Of a stretch of 44,696 bases of DNA, positions 29,400-39,255 are shown one piece after another. Below the pieces are notes generated by a model. That model worked only from the letters and a program-made list of their open reading frames with translations. It had not been told where the DNA came from and searched no databases. The first letter of the stretch is position 1, and each line of letters opens with the position of its first letter. This DNA comes from a virus: positions 1 to 44,696 of the IMG/VR virus record IMGVR_UViG_3300045120_000197; one strand, given 5' to 3'. Position numbers and translations under genes: made by a program.

Positions 29400-30167
29400 A
29401 TGAGGACGACGGCCAACATCATCTGCACCGGGGCGCTCGGGCTACTCGGTGTCATTGATCCCGAGGATACGCCCTCTGCGCCGATGCTCGCGGATGCCTT
29501 TCGCCGGCTGAACATGATGCTGGGCAGTTGGTCGCTTCAGTCGCTCACGATCCCTGTGATTGCGCGTGAAGACTTCCCGATCGTGGCCGGAAAGGGCGGC
29601 ACGAATAATCCCTACACCATCGGGCCTGGCGGAGACTTCGATACGACGCGCCCGGCGGATCTCGAAGGCGTGGGCCTCGTGCTGGCCCCGATCGGATCGG
29701 CACCGCCGGTCGAAATCACGCGCGCCCTCCTGACCGATGAGATGTATCAGTTGCTCGCGATCAAGGATCTGACCAATTCCCTGTTCACGAACGCCTATTA
29801 CAATGCGACGTTCGCGGGCGGGCTCGGCCAATTGTTTCTCTGGCCCGTGCCTGATCAGACGATCAATCGCATCGCGATCTATCGCGCGCAACAGCTCGAA
29901 CGCTTCACCTCACCGACGGCGGCCTATGACTTTCCAGAAGGCGCCGACGAAGCGGTCGAATACAATCTCGCGAAACGGTTGCTCGACGTATATACCGTGG
30001 ATGCCCAGCGCAAAATGAACGTGATCGATATCGCCAGATCAAGCCTCGGTGTCTATAAGCGATCGAACACCAAGATCGCGGACATCCCGTGCGATCCGAT
30101 GTTCACGCCGAATGATGCCAAGGGCGGCTATAACATCAATACGGGCATCGGGGGGGGCACGAGTTAA
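29400..30167 (+). CDS. P22 gp4-like tail accessory / head completion protein
   Basis: 255 residues. The N-terminal ANIICTGALGLLGVIDPEDTPSAPMLADAFRRLNMMLGSWSLQSLTIP is the hallmark of the gp4 adaptor family (LGxxxxGExPSxxxxxxALxxLNxMLxSW). The later EGADEAVEYNLAKRLLDVY matches its EALxxNLAxRLAPEY helix. In P22 twelve gp4 subunits bind the portal and build the tail. Position after the head genes agrees. Confidence 0.75.
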   Translation: MRTTANIICTGALGLLGVIDPEDTPSAPMLADAFRRLNMMLGSWSLQSLTIPVIAREDFPIVAGKGGTNNPYTIGPGGDFDTTRPADLEGVGLVLAPIGSAPPVEITRALLTDEMYQLLAIKDLTNSLFTNAYYNATFAGGLGQLFLWPVPDQTINRIAIYRAQQLERFTSPTAAYDFPEGADEAVEYNLAKRLLDVYTVDAQRKMNVIDIARSSLGVYKRSNTKIADIPCDPMFTPNDAKGGYNINTGIGGGTS

Positions 30168-30556
30168 TGGCCTCTGTCGCACCGGATCGGATGTGGCTGC
30201 TCGGCGGCACGTCGGTCGCTGCTGGCGTGCTGACAGTTACCGGCGTCACGACTGGCACCTCACAGCCGATCCTCTACAATGCGCACGGCATCATCACATT
30301 TTACTTCCGCAGTGTCGGCACGACGAGCGGCGGCACGCTCCTGATCGAAGAGGCGGATTGGGATCTGAACGAGCATCCCTACAGCGGCACCTGGTCGCAA
30401 ATCGGCTCAGTCTCGGCGAGCACCTTCACCGGCGGCGCGCAGCTCGCGCAACATTTGTCCGATAGCTCCTACGGCTATTTGCGCGTCCGCATTTCCTCGA
30501 CGATCACGGGCGGCGGCACGGTGCTCGTGTCCATGCGTTCACGAGGAGCCCTCTAA
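30167..30556 (+). CDS. putative tail-associated beta protein, 129 residues
   Basis: ATG in a TAATG overlap. Low charge, Gly/Thr/Ser-rich strands (PILYNAHGIITFYFRSVGTTSGGTLLIEEADWD; YGYLRVRISSTITGGGTVLVSMRSRG) of a jelly-roll-like type common in phage structural proteins. Lies between the gp4-like and gp10-like genes, so probably virion. Confidence 0.55.
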   Translation: MASVAPDRMWLLGGTSVAAGVLTVTGVTTGTSQPILYNAHGIITFYFRSVGTTSGGTLLIEEADWDLNEHPYSGTWSQIGSVSASTFTGGAQLAQHLSDSSYGYLRVRISSTITGGGTVLVSMRSRGAL

Positions 30557-31062
30557 TGGCCTCATCGGTTTGGATTACCCCAAGCGGCGTGAACAATACC
30601 GGCGGCACGCTCAGCTTTCCGCTTGGCACACAGATCACCGAATCCGCGCTCGGCCTACTGGCGATGGTCAGCGCCGCGACGACGAATGAGTTTCGCGTGC
30701 CGAACGGCTCGAACCCGGAATACTTGACCGTCGGCTGGGCCTCGAATCAGGGCACGATCGGCGGCGTGAATAATTCCGGCACGGCGCGCAATTGCGCCTT
30801 TGCGGCTGGAAGCGCGGTGCTGCTCGCGCCCAACAACGGCGTTGTCGGATGGAAGGTCGATACCTCTGGCAACCTCATGGCGAACACGGACAATGCGCCG
30901 GACATCGGCGCGACGGCCGCGACACGTCCGCGCAACATCTTCGCCGGCACGCGCGTGACCTCAGCGGCCTATACGGTTGGCGCAGCGAACGGCGCGAGCT
31001 TCGGTCCATCCGCAGTCGCCTCTCTGACCGTCGTGAACGGGATTATTACCGCAGCGTCGTGA
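30556..31062 (+). CDS. putative tail fibre-like structural protein, 168 residues
   Basis: Overlaps the previous stop (TAATG). The C-terminus (VVGWKVDTSGNLMANTDNAPDIGATAATRPRNIFAGTRVTS) carries the GxxxxDIGATxxxRPRNIYxGTxV motif often found in phage fibre and structural proteins, thought to be a trimer-type repeat. Virion role inferred. Confidence 0.6.
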   Translation: MASSVWITPSGVNNTGGTLSFPLGTQITESALGLLAMVSAATTNEFRVPNGSNPEYLTVGWASNQGTIGGVNNSGTARNCAFAAGSAVLLAPNNGVVGWKVDTSGNLMANTDNAPDIGATAATRPRNIFAGTRVTSAAYTVGAANGASFGPSAVASLTVVNGIITAAS

Positions 31063-31065
31063 TGC

Positions 31066-32535
31066 ATGCCCCGATACGACGAATTTTGCGGAGGCTCTTA
31101 CACCTCACAAAGCCCAGTCACCGATGCTGAACGCACGGTGAATTGGTATCAAGAGCTTTCCGAGAGCAAAGGCGCGACGAGTCAGCAATCCCTCTATCCC
31201 ACACCGGGCTTCAATCTCTTCTGCCGGTTCCCTGCGATCGGCTGTCGTGCGAGTTTCTCGATGGGCACGGGCGGCACGAGCATCAGCGGACGCACGTTTG
31301 AAATTTACGGCGGGACGCTGTTTGAAGTCTTCACGGATGGGACATTCACGAATCGCGGCACGGTCGCGGTCGATCACAATCCCGCGACGATCTGCACGAA
31401 CGGAGACGGCGGATTTCAACTCTTCATCACGTCTGGTGGGAACGGCTACAACTACGATCTGCTCACGAACACCCTCACGGCGATCGCGACCTTAGCCGGC
31501 GCGGCGACGATGGGCGGCCAGCTCTACGGCTACTTCGTCGCCTTCGATGCGAGCCGCAACCAGATTCGGATCTCGAATCTCTTTGATGGGACGACGTGGG
31601 ACCCGACGCAGTTCCTCGCGCGCACGATTGGCGCCGATCCGTGGACCGCGATGCTCGTCACGCCTTATGGGCAGATTTTTCTCCCTGGTAGTCAGACCGG
31701 AGAGTTTCTCTACAATGCCGGGACGTTCCCGTTCCCCTTCGCCCCAGACCCGTCAGGGCTGATCGAAGAGGGCATCGCGGCGACATTCTCCGTGAAGCAG
31801 GCCGGCAAGTCGGCCGCCTGGCTCTCGACGAACAAAAACGGCGGCTATCAAGTCATGCGCGCGAGCGGATTCACGCCGCAGCGCATTTCGGATCATGCGC
31901 TTGAAGATAAGCTCGCCTCGTATGTGCGCGTGGACGATTGCATCGCGGAGACCTACGAGGATCGCGGTCATGCGTTTCTGTTGCTCACGTTTCCGCAAGC
32001 GCAAGCCACTCACTGCTACGACTTCAATACCGGTCGCTGGCACGAACGCCCGTTGTGGATTCAGGAAACGAACAGCGAAGACGCCGCGCATGCGACGTTC
32101 CACTGTTTCGCGTTCAATAAACACCTGATGGGCGACCGCACGACTGGCGCGCTCTATGAGATGTCGAATGAATTTGGGACGGAAGTGGACGGGCGCGTAA
32201 TGCGACGACTGCGCCGCGCGCCGGCCATCATCTCCCAGCATCGAAGGCTTTTCTTTCCAGCATTTGAAGTGCTGCTCCAAAGTGGGCTTGGCCTGCAATC
32301 AGGACAGGGATCGAATCCGCTGGTGATGATGCGGAAAAGCAACGACTTCGGCCAAACGTTTTCCAATGAACGCTCGGCGAGCCCGGGCGGACCAGGCCAG
32401 TATTCCAAGCGGGTGAAGTTCTGGGCGACAGGCAGCGGGCGTGGGCGCGTCTTTGAGATTTCCGTGACCGATCCCACGCCGTGGCGCCTGACGGATGCCT
32501 TCCTGCAAATTGAAGGCTCGACGGAGGCGGCATGA
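31066..32535 (+). CDS. P22 gp10-like packaged DNA stabilisation protein
   Basis: 489 residues. Begins YDEFCGGSYTSQSPVTDAERTVNWYQEL, the GGSYxxxSxxxxAQRxVNWYPE-like start of the gp10 family, then SLYPTPGFNLFC. The rest is a propeller-like beta sequence with GYFVAFDASRNQIRISNLFDGTTW, GQIFLPGSQTGEFLYN and CYDFNTGRWHERPLW. In P22 it forms a hexameric ring below gp4 and seals the packaged head. ATGs of the next genes follow by overlap. Confidence 0.8.
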   Translation: MPRYDEFCGGSYTSQSPVTDAERTVNWYQELSESKGATSQQSLYPTPGFNLFCRFPAIGCRASFSMGTGGTSISGRTFEIYGGTLFEVFTDGTFTNRGTVAVDHNPATICTNGDGGFQLFITSGGNGYNYDLLTNTLTAIATLAGAATMGGQLYGYFVAFDASRNQIRISNLFDGTTWDPTQFLARTIGADPWTAMLVTPYGQIFLPGSQTGEFLYNAGTFPFPFAPDPSGLIEEGIAATFSVKQAGKSAAWLSTNKNGGYQVMRASGFTPQRISDHALEDKLASYVRVDDCIAETYEDRGHAFLLLTFPQAQATHCYDFNTGRWHERPLWIQETNSEDAAHATFHCFAFNKHLMGDRTTGALYEMSNEFGTEVDGRVMRRLRRAPAIISQHRRLFFPAFEVLLQSGLGLQSGQGSNPLVMMRKSNDFGQTFSNERSASPGGPGQYSKRVKFWATGSGRGRVFEISVTDPTPWRLTDAFLQIEGSTEAA

Positions 32536-33008
32536 GCCAATCCTCCGAATTCCCAAACCGCGAAAAGTTCCTCGACGACAACGGGCTTGTTGCGCCGCGT
32601 CCGCTCGTCTGGTTGCGCGATTTGCGGCAAGACGTGAATACCGGATCGTTGCTCGTGCCAGGCGGTGCCGTTTCTCTGACGAGTCAGAATGCAGCCATCG
32701 GCACCACGCCGTTTGATACCGCCGCGTTGACGAGCGGGCAATATCAGGTCAGTGCCTTTACGCAAGTCATCACGCCGGCCAGTGTCAACAGCAGCGTCAC
32801 CGTCACGTTCAGCTTCACGCGGAACACCGTCGCCTGCACACTGACCGGTGGGGCTTTGACGACAAATGATCCGACGAAGCCGCGCAGTGATATCTTTATG
32901 ATCACCGTGGACGGAGGAACGCCGATCAGTTACTCAACGGCCTATGTCTCGAATCTCGCTGGGATGACCTACGATCTGGATTTACTCGTGCAGCGGGTGA
33001 ATGCGTGA
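32532..33008 (+). CDS. tail-region beta protein, 158 residues
   Basis: ATGA overlap with the gp10-like gene. Thr/Ser-rich strands (GQYQVSAFTQVITPASVNSSVTVTFSFTRNTVACTLTGGAL). Similar domains are found as phage virion accessories. No tail-needle coiled coil is present, so it is not an obvious gp26. Confidence 0.5.
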   Translation: MSQSSEFPNREKFLDDNGLVAPRPLVWLRDLRQDVNTGSLLVPGGAVSLTSQNAAIGTTPFDTAALTSGQYQVSAFTQVITPASVNSSVTVTFSFTRNTVACTLTGGALTTNDPTKPRSDIFMITVDGGTPISYSTAYVSNLAGMTYDLDLLVQRVNA

Positions 33009-33451
33009 TCCAGATCCGCCGCGCGACGGAGCCGGACATTCCCATGCTCGTTGAGATGGGCCTCCGCTTTCAGGGGCAGAGCGAATATGCCGAACATCTC
33101 AGGGCGACCGAGGCGACGCTCACGACGGTTGTCGGCCATCTACTCTCGAATCCGAATGCGGTCATCTGGCTCGCCGAAAACGCTGATCGGGTCATCGGTA
33201 TGATCGCGGCTTCGCTCTATACACAACCAATGTCCGGCGAGTGCATCGGCTCTGAAATCTGTTGGTGGATGGAACCTGAAGCTCGGGGAGGGCGCACTGC
33301 GATCAAACTGTTACGCACGGCTGAAGCGTGGGCTCAATCGCACGGCGCGGTTATTTTTCAGATGATGGCTCCGAATGCGGCCGTGGGCGCCCTGTATGAA
33401 CGGCTCGACTACCGGCCGATCGAGACGCACTATCAGCGGAGACTGTCATGA
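33005..33451 (+). CDS. GNAT-family acetyltransferase
   Basis: 148 residues, GTG start in overlap. IRRATEPDIPMLVEMG (first helix), VIWLAENADRVIGMIAAS (beta4), then EICWWMEPEARGGRTAIKLLRTAEAWAQSHGA (motif A with R/Q-x-x-G-x-A-like pocket), and an ending LYERLDYRPIETHYQRRL. The LYERLGY-type ending is diagnostic of GNAT. It transfers acetyl from acetyl-CoA to an unknown acceptor. Phages often place such a gene in the tail/ejection module. Confidence 0.8.
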   Translation: MIQIRRATEPDIPMLVEMGLRFQGQSEYAEHLRATEATLTTVVGHLLSNPNAVIWLAENADRVIGMIAASLYTQPMSGECIGSEICWWMEPEARGGRTAIKLLRTAEAWAQSHGAVIFQMMAPNAAVGALYERLDYRPIETHYQRRLS

Positions 33452-34179
33452 GCATCTGGACTGAACCAAGCGATTGTTTCATCGCGACTGGAACGGCCGC
33501 GCTCATCGCTGGACTCGCGGCAGCTGGCGCGAGTGGCGCATCGGCCGCCTATGGCGCGCACAAGCAGAGCGAAGCCAACCAAGCGGCGACGGCCGCCAGC
33601 GCGACCTCTAATGCTGCGGCGCTTGCCGAACAGCAGCGACAGGATGCGATCCAGAAACAGGAATTCGATCAGCAGCAGGCCGCACTCCAAAAGCAGTGGG
33701 ACGCCCAACAGGCGATCCGCGCGCCCTACCGGCAAGCTGGCGCGACCGCCCTCTCGCAGCTCGGCAGCATCCTTGGGATGAACTTCGGCAGCGGCGGCGG
33801 GGGATCATCGGCCGGTGCGCCGATGCCTGCCGCAACCGGCCCAGCGCCCGCAGGGATTGATTGGACGGCCCCGCCTGACCAATTAGCCTCCAGCCTGACG
33901 AATTACTTCCAGAAGGCCGGGAAACCCGCGACAGAGGTGCCTTACTGGGTCACTCAAGCACCGTCGCTTGTGGCGCGCGGGAAGGAACTCAACGATCCGA
34001 ACTATGCGAACAAGCGGCTCGCGGCGGCGGACATCTTCGGCGGCGGTGGAGCTTCGCCGGTATCCTCCGTGCTCCCGCCGCGCCCCTTAGCCCCGCAGAT
34101 CACGCCGATGGGTGGGAACGCCCTCGCCCCGTCCTACAATCAAGTCGTGCCGATCAGCGCCATGATGGGAGCGCGGTAG
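33448..34179 (+). CDS. putative ejection (internal virion) protein, 243 residues
   Basis: Hydrophobic Ala/Gly-rich segment near residues 15-37 (TGTAALIAGLAAAGASGASAAYG), then a long Gln/Ala coiled coil (HKQSEANQAATAASATSNAAALAEQQRQDAIQKQEFDQQQAALQKQWD) and a flexible Gly/Pro-rich tail. This layout is typical of podovirus pilot proteins such as P22 gp7/gp20, which leave the head with the DNA and line a channel. Assigned by layout and position. Confidence 0.55.
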   Translation: MSIWTEPSDCFIATGTAALIAGLAAAGASGASAAYGAHKQSEANQAATAASATSNAAALAEQQRQDAIQKQEFDQQQAALQKQWDAQQAIRAPYRQAGATALSQLGSILGMNFGSGGGGSSAGAPMPAATGPAPAGIDWTAPPDQLASSLTNYFQKAGKPATEVPYWVTQAPSLVARGKELNDPNYANKRLAAADIFGGGGASPVSSVLPPRPLAPQITPMGGNALAPSYNQVVPISAMMGAR

Positions 34180-34181
34180 CC

Positions 34182-35120
34182 GTGGAATACGATTTCGCAC
34201 CAGACGATCCGCGCAATCCTTACTACACGGGGGACAGTCCGGCGCCTGGCGCAGGGAATGCCACGGGCGTTGGATCTGGCGGAGCCACGGTCGCACCGAC
34301 CGATACGACCGGCGGGATGGACTTCGGACCTCCGCCGTGGTGGCAACCGGGCATGCCGCTGGGCTTTGTCGGTGGCGATGCACGACGACGCACGGACCCG
34401 AGCGGGAATATCTGGGTGGTCAACACAGCGAATGGGCAGTGGACACAGGAACCCGCGACGCCTGGCGCTCCAACACCTGACCACACACCGACGCCGGGAC
34501 CAGGAGGCGGTGCGCCCGGCGGCACGGGCGGCGGCGCGACGACGACGGCTTCACAATTCCCGCAATTCACTGCGCCCGGATTCACGCCGCAGACCGGGCT
34601 GACCGCGCCGAATCCGTATACGTTCACACCATTCAGTTACAAAGATTTCTCCGCGCCGACGCTCGCCGAAGCACAAGCGCAACCGGGCTATGCCTTCGGA
34701 CTGCAACAGGGACAGGACGCGCTCCAGAATTCCGCGGCAGCACGCGGCACACTCCGAGGCGGCGGCACGCTCAAGGATCTCTTTGGTTACACAAATGCCG
34801 CGGCTGAACAGAACTACGGCAACGTGTTCAATCAGAATCTCTCGTCCTATAATACGAACCGCGACAACGCCTTCGGGACATGGGCGGCAAACACGGGACA
34901 AGGGCTGAACGCCTTCAATACGAACTGGGGCGTCACGAAGGATGTGAACAGCAGCGGGAACGCCGCGAATCAGCAGAACTATCTGAACGCATTCCAGAAT
35001 GCGGGCGCGGAATTTAATCCGAAGTTCCAAGCGAGTCAGCTCACGTTCTCGGACAGCTACAATCGTTGGCTGGCGCAATTGAACGCGCTCACGAACATCG
35101 CCACGGCCGGAGCGTCCTAA
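34182..35120 (+). CDS. putative internal virion protein, 312 residues
   Basis: GTG start. Disordered Pro/Gly/Thr-rich first half, with a helical second half: KDFSAPTLAEAQAQPGYAFGLQQGQDALQNSAAARGTLRGGGTLKDLFGYTNAAAEQNYGNVF, followed by Asn/Gln-rich helices. That second half is a widespread domain in ejection-region phage proteins. It sits between other ejection-type genes. Probably released with DNA; not proven. Confidence 0.6.
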   Translation: MEYDFAPDDPRNPYYTGDSPAPGAGNATGVGSGGATVAPTDTTGGMDFGPPPWWQPGMPLGFVGGDARRRTDPSGNIWVVNTANGQWTQEPATPGAPTPDHTPTPGPGGGAPGGTGGGATTTASQFPQFTAPGFTPQTGLTAPNPYTFTPFSYKDFSAPTLAEAQAQPGYAFGLQQGQDALQNSAAARGTLRGGGTLKDLFGYTNAAAEQNYGNVFNQNLSSYNTNRDNAFGTWAANTGQGLNAFNTNWGVTKDVNSSGNAANQQNYLNAFQNAGAEFNPKFQASQLTFSDSYNRWLAQLNALTNIATAGAS

Positions 35121-35121
35121 C

Positions 35122-36858
35122 GTGCCCTACACACTGCCATACGCGCCACAGCAGATTTACCAGCCGAACGGTCGGCTCGTGGATCTGATTCGTGCGCAAG
35201 GTGAAGATGCCGCGCGCTCGGCGGAACGACGCGGGCAACTATCGGCGCAGCTCTGGAGCGGCGTCGGTAACAGCATTAATCAGGGCGCGCAATCGGTGCT
35301 CCAAGCGACCGATCCGAAGCGCCAGATGGAATCGCTACAGCTCAATGAGGCGAAATCCGGCATCGCTGAGCACAACACGTTCAAGAAGATCCTGAAGGAC
35401 ACGCCCCCCGTGAATGAGAACGGGATGCAACTCTACGATCTGCCAGCACTCGCCTCGAAAGCGACGGCGGCCGGGATCGATCCATCGGCCTACTTGGAAC
35501 ATTACGCCAACGTCAATAATGGTTTTCGGAACGAATATCAGGCTCGCATGAGCACGGTGCAGGCTGGCGCGCAAGGGCTGATGCTCGCGCCCGATCCTGA
35601 ACTCGCGAAGGATTTCCTCCAGCGCCTTGAAGCGAACCATACGATCAGTTCACAGGTGCATGATCATCTCAGCGGCCTGATCGATAGCGATCCGACACCG
35701 GCCAACATCGTAAAACTCGTCACGCCATTCGCCGGCCCACAGAAGCCGATGATGGGCAAGCCTGGTGATACACCACTGAATCCGATCACGGCACAACCGA
35801 TGGGCGCGGCGTTGCCGGATAAGCCGGTTGTCGTGCCGGCGGGTGGCACGCTTGTCGGCCAACCGCCCGCAAATGGGCAACCGCCAGCGGCGCCGCAAGC
35901 CCTGTTCTCATCGCCACCAGCACCCTCAACGGCTGGGAACGAAGCCGCGATCCGCGCGCTCTATGCGAAACGCGAAGGCGGGGAACCGCTCACGCCACAG
36001 GAGACTGCGGCGATCAAGGGCTATGAGATTGAAAAAAGTTTCAACGATGCGCCCGTGACCGTCAAAACGATGGAGAACGGCAAGCCCGTCGAAAAGGTGA
36101 TGACTCGCGCGCAAGCGCTGGCCGCTGGACAGTTCCCCTCGCAACCGCCCGCCTCAATGACGATCAATCCTTCGCTCGTGCCATCTGGTGATGCGCTGGA
36201 CATGGCGGCGAAGCGTTATCTCGCCACCGGAGATCTGCCATCAATGGGCATGGGGCAAGCGGGCGCCGCCGCGCGTGTCGCGGTGATGAATGCCGCAGCG
36301 AAGATCGATCCGCAAGCCTCGCTGGCGGCGAACAAGGCCGCCTATAAAGCAGACGCCGCAAATCTGACGAAGTTGCAGACGACCGAAGGCACGCTCTCAG
36401 CTTTTGAAAAAACGGCTGGGAAGAATCTCGATCAGTTTCTCTCGCTCGCCGATAAGATTCCAGATACCGGCGTGCCGTGGTTGAATCAGCCGCTCCGGTC
36501 GGTCAATGATAAGGCGCTCGGGAGTGCCGATCAGGCCGCATTCAATGCCGCGCGTGACGTGGCACTCCGAGAAATTGCGCGCGTCACGAACGATCCGAAG
36601 CTCTCTGGCTCGCTCACCGATTCAGCGCGGGCCGAAGTCTCTGGACTCTCAGCGAAGGATGCGACCTTCGCGCAGATCAAGGCCGTCGCGAAGGTGCTCA
36701 AGCAGGACATGGCGAATGTCCATTCAGGCATCAACGAACAAATCAATGCCGTGAAGACGGGCCTTCAAGGGAACCCGGCAGCCGTGACGGCGATTCCGAC
36801 ATTCCGCTACAATCCCGCCACGGGTAAAGTGGAACCCATCAAGCCCGGCGGTGATTGA
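35122..36858 (+). CDS. large putative ejection protein, 578 residues
   Basis: GTG start one base after the previous stop. Mostly helical, with a Pro-rich spacer near the middle (about 205-275) and no visible lysozyme or peptidase motif. LSAQLWSGVGNSINQGAQSVL at the start and AQALAAGQFPSQPPA / long Ala-rich helices after it fit an elongated internal protein. By order it is the counterpart of P22 gp20/gp16-like proteins; by sequence the relation is not visible. Confidence 0.55.
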   Translation: MPYTLPYAPQQIYQPNGRLVDLIRAQGEDAARSAERRGQLSAQLWSGVGNSINQGAQSVLQATDPKRQMESLQLNEAKSGIAEHNTFKKILKDTPPVNENGMQLYDLPALASKATAAGIDPSAYLEHYANVNNGFRNEYQARMSTVQAGAQGLMLAPDPELAKDFLQRLEANHTISSQVHDHLSGLIDSDPTPANIVKLVTPFAGPQKPMMGKPGDTPLNPITAQPMGAALPDKPVVVPAGGTLVGQPPANGQPPAAPQALFSSPPAPSTAGNEAAIRALYAKREGGEPLTPQETAAIKGYEIEKSFNDAPVTVKTMENGKPVEKVMTRAQALAAGQFPSQPPASMTINPSLVPSGDALDMAAKRYLATGDLPSMGMGQAGAAARVAVMNAAAKIDPQASLAANKAAYKADAANLTKLQTTEGTLSAFEKTAGKNLDQFLSLADKIPDTGVPWLNQPLRSVNDKALGSADQAAFNAARDVALREIARVTNDPKLSGSLTDSARAEVSGLSAKDATFAQIKAVAKVLKQDMANVHSGINEQINAVKTGLQGNPAAVTAIPTFRYNPATGKVEPIKPGGD

Positions 36859-37553
36859 TGCCGGAACAGGTCATCGATATCCCCGGCGTCGGTCCTACGG
36901 CATTTCCTGATTCGATGTCTAGCGATCAGATCAATGCCGCCGCCGCACGGCTCTATGCGAATGCGAATCCCGACAAAAAACAGCCGCCAGCGCGGACATG
37001 GACGGACATGGCCATAGATTACATCCCAGTTATCACAGGGACCGCTGGAGCCGTCATTGGCGGCATCGGTGGAACCGTGGCAGGGGTAGGCGTCGGCGGC
37101 GTTCCTGGGGCCGCTGGAGGGGCGGCAGTGGGCACGGCTGGCGGGGAAGCTCTCAAGCAGCTCATCAACCGCGCCCGCGGGGCCAGCGCGCCAGCGACAA
37201 TGACGCAAGCCGCGACCGATATTGCCATGCCCGCGCTTGAAGCAGGCGCGACGACGGCGGCGCTGGGCACCGCGGGGCAACTGTTGCGACCGGCGGCCGG
37301 GACGATTTTGCAGAAAGTCGGCGGCGCGATGGAGTCACCTTCAACGCTGCGACAGATGGCCGGGCGCGCGGTGACAGCCGCCGGCCGGGCCGTGGATGCG
37401 GCGGATGCTGCGCCAAAGCCTAAGATGGCACTCACCGCTCAGGACGTGACGAGAATCCGCGAACTGATGAAAGCCGGCATGTCGCAGGGTGATGCCACAG
37501 CGAAGGTCTGGAACTTCAAGGTGCAGAACATCGTCGGCGGCTGGAAGCCCTAA
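36858..37553 (+). CDS. glycine-zipper ejection-type protein, 231 residues
   Basis: TGATG start. N-terminus IPGVGPTAFPDSMSSDQINAAAARLY is a motif of many phage internal proteins (VxFPDxMSxxEINxAIxxL). Residues about 55-95 are a Gly-zipper (GTAGAVIGGIGGTVAGVGVGG...), able to insert into membranes. The C-terminus carries an RIRELMKAGMSQGDATAKV helix. It probably helps form the DNA passage across the cell envelope. Confidence 0.6.
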   Translation: MPEQVIDIPGVGPTAFPDSMSSDQINAAAARLYANANPDKKQPPARTWTDMAIDYIPVITGTAGAVIGGIGGTVAGVGVGGVPGAAGGAAVGTAGGEALKQLINRARGASAPATMTQAATDIAMPALEAGATTAALGTAGQLLRPAAGTILQKVGGAMESPSTLRQMAGRAVTAAGRAVDAADAAPKPKMALTAQDVTRIRELMKAGMSQGDATAKVWNFKVQNIVGGWKP

Positions 37554-39053
37554 ATGGCAACCTATACGCTCGTCCCCCTCCCACGGATCGGCATCATCCC
37601 AGAAGCGGGGATGTTGATCTATACCTACAGTGCCGGAGGAGCGACACCCGCCGCAACCTACCAAGATTCCAACGGGAGCGCGACGAACACGAATCCCGTG
37701 CAAGCGGATGGGCTCGGCTTGTTCCCCTCGATCTATTTACCGCTCGGGACGAGCTACAAGTTCATCTGCATGCACGCGAATGGCGTCACGATCTGGACGC
37801 AGGACGGGATCGCCTCTGTTCCCGCGTCATCGCCAGCCGTGGATATCACGGGTACAGCCGGAGAGCCTATCGTCGCAAACGCCAACGTGTATTTATCGGA
37901 CGGCTCAGGCGGGAAAACCGCCGGCCTCTGGTATAACGCCGACAAAGCCAACGCCTACAGTTCAGTCACGCCTTACACAGGATTCTCAACGATCGCGATC
38001 AGCACGGGAATGAGCGGTCTCATTCGGATGCAGGGGAGTCTCGGCGGATTCGTCTCGCTCACGGCTGGGGCTGTGTATTTCGTCGGCACCGCTGGCGTGC
38101 CGACCACCACACCGGGCGTCAACCGGCGCGTTGTGGGGCAAGCCGATACGACGACATCGCTGATGGTTGGGGGGAATCCCCCGACCGTTGCGCAACCGTT
38201 CCTTAATGAGTTTCGTTTAACACTTACGACCGGCGTTCCCTATTTACCCGGTGATGTGACGGCCGCGACCACGCTGTTTTGCACGCCATCTGGATTCGGG
38301 AATCACCTCACGCTGTTCGATGCCGCAGGCACACCGACGACGGTGCAGTCTGCGGAATTCAGCATCGCTATTCCAGCGACGACGGCGACGGTCTATTCAG
38401 TCTTCATCTTCCTGAATGCTGGCGTGCCTGCGCTTGAATTGGCGGCTTGGACGAATGATACGACGCCGGGAACCGCCGCCTTCAGCATTTCGAGCACCAT
38501 CGGTGTTGAAACAAAAACAGGCGATCTCACGCGCCTCTATGTTGGACTGATGCGGACGACGGGTTCAAGTGGGCAGACCGAATCATCCGCATTGAAGCGC
38601 TATGTCTGGAATAAATACAACCAGACCGTCTTGCCGATGAGATTCCTGCTCGCGACGGATTCCTATCAATATACGACCGCGACATTCCGACAGATGGAGG
38701 GCATCGCAACCAATCAGTTAGATTATGTGATCGGCGCGGCTGGACGGTTGATCGAATCGTTTGTGCAAACGACCGCGAAGAATGATCAGGCCCTTGGAAC
38801 GGTCTTTGTTATCGTCGCGATCGGTGAAGACTCCACGACGACACCAAGCGTGAACTGCATTCGCCCTCAAGTCTATACGTGGACGGCGAACATTTTAGGC
38901 ACCGTGATGGCCTCGCTCAAAACAGTGCCAGCGATCGGGCGCCACACCCTAGTTCCTTTAGAATATTCTAGCGCCGCCGGCACAACAACATGGTATGGCG
39001 ACAACGGCGCCGCCTTAATGCAGACCGGCATTCACGGCAGCTATTGGGGATAG
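37554..39053 (+). CDS. tail fibre / tailspike with particle-binding N-terminus
   Basis: 499 residues. The first 85 residues (GMLIYTYSAGGATPAATYQDSNGSATNTNPVQADGLGLFPSIYLPLGTSYKF) are the well-known phage particle-binding domain that fixes the fibre to the tail. The middle contains Thr/Gly-rich strands (AGAVYFVGTAGVPTTTPG) of an anchor type used before a variable receptor-binding head. The C-terminal 270 residues are a beta-sandwich with no visible hydrolase motif, so host binding without depolymerase activity is likely. It is the main host-range determinant. Confidence 0.8.
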   Translation: MATYTLVPLPRIGIIPEAGMLIYTYSAGGATPAATYQDSNGSATNTNPVQADGLGLFPSIYLPLGTSYKFICMHANGVTIWTQDGIASVPASSPAVDITGTAGEPIVANANVYLSDGSGGKTAGLWYNADKANAYSSVTPYTGFSTIAISTGMSGLIRMQGSLGGFVSLTAGAVYFVGTAGVPTTTPGVNRRVVGQADTTTSLMVGGNPPTVAQPFLNEFRLTLTTGVPYLPGDVTAATTLFCTPSGFGNHLTLFDAAGTPTTVQSAEFSIAIPATTATVYSVFIFLNAGVPALELAAWTNDTTPGTAAFSISSTIGVETKTGDLTRLYVGLMRTTGSSGQTESSALKRYVWNKYNQTVLPMRFLLATDSYQYTTATFRQMEGIATNQLDYVIGAAGRLIESFVQTTAKNDQALGTVFVIVAIGEDSTTTPSVNCIRPQVYTWTANILGTVMASLKTVPAIGRHTLVPLEYSSAAGTTTWYGDNGAALMQTGIHGSYWG

Positions 39054-39063
39054 GAATGAATTC

Positions 39064-39255
39064 ATGAAAGCAATGCTCTGGCGCATTCTCTATGCGGCAC
39101 TCTGCGTGTTCATGTTCTGGCTCGTGTTCCCGCTGTTCCTCTCCGTGATCGGGTTTCACTTGGCTGGAGACATGACCGATCTGATGCGCGTGTGCATCGC
39201 CTGCATTGCGGTGCTCTACGTGCTCTTTGGACCCGAACCGCCGATGCCGTGGTGA
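39064..39255 (+). CDS. putative holin, two-span membrane protein
   Basis: 63 residues with two hydrophobic segments (about 5-30, ILYAALCVFMFWLVFPLFLSVIGF, and 40-56, LMRVCIACIAVLYVLFG) and a charged start. It directly precedes the lysozyme with a stop/start overlap (TGATG), the classical holin place. Assigned by topology and neighbours. Confidence 0.6.
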   Translation: MKAMLWRILYAALCVFMFWLVFPLFLSVIGFHLAGDMTDLMRVCIACIAVLYVLFGPEPPMPW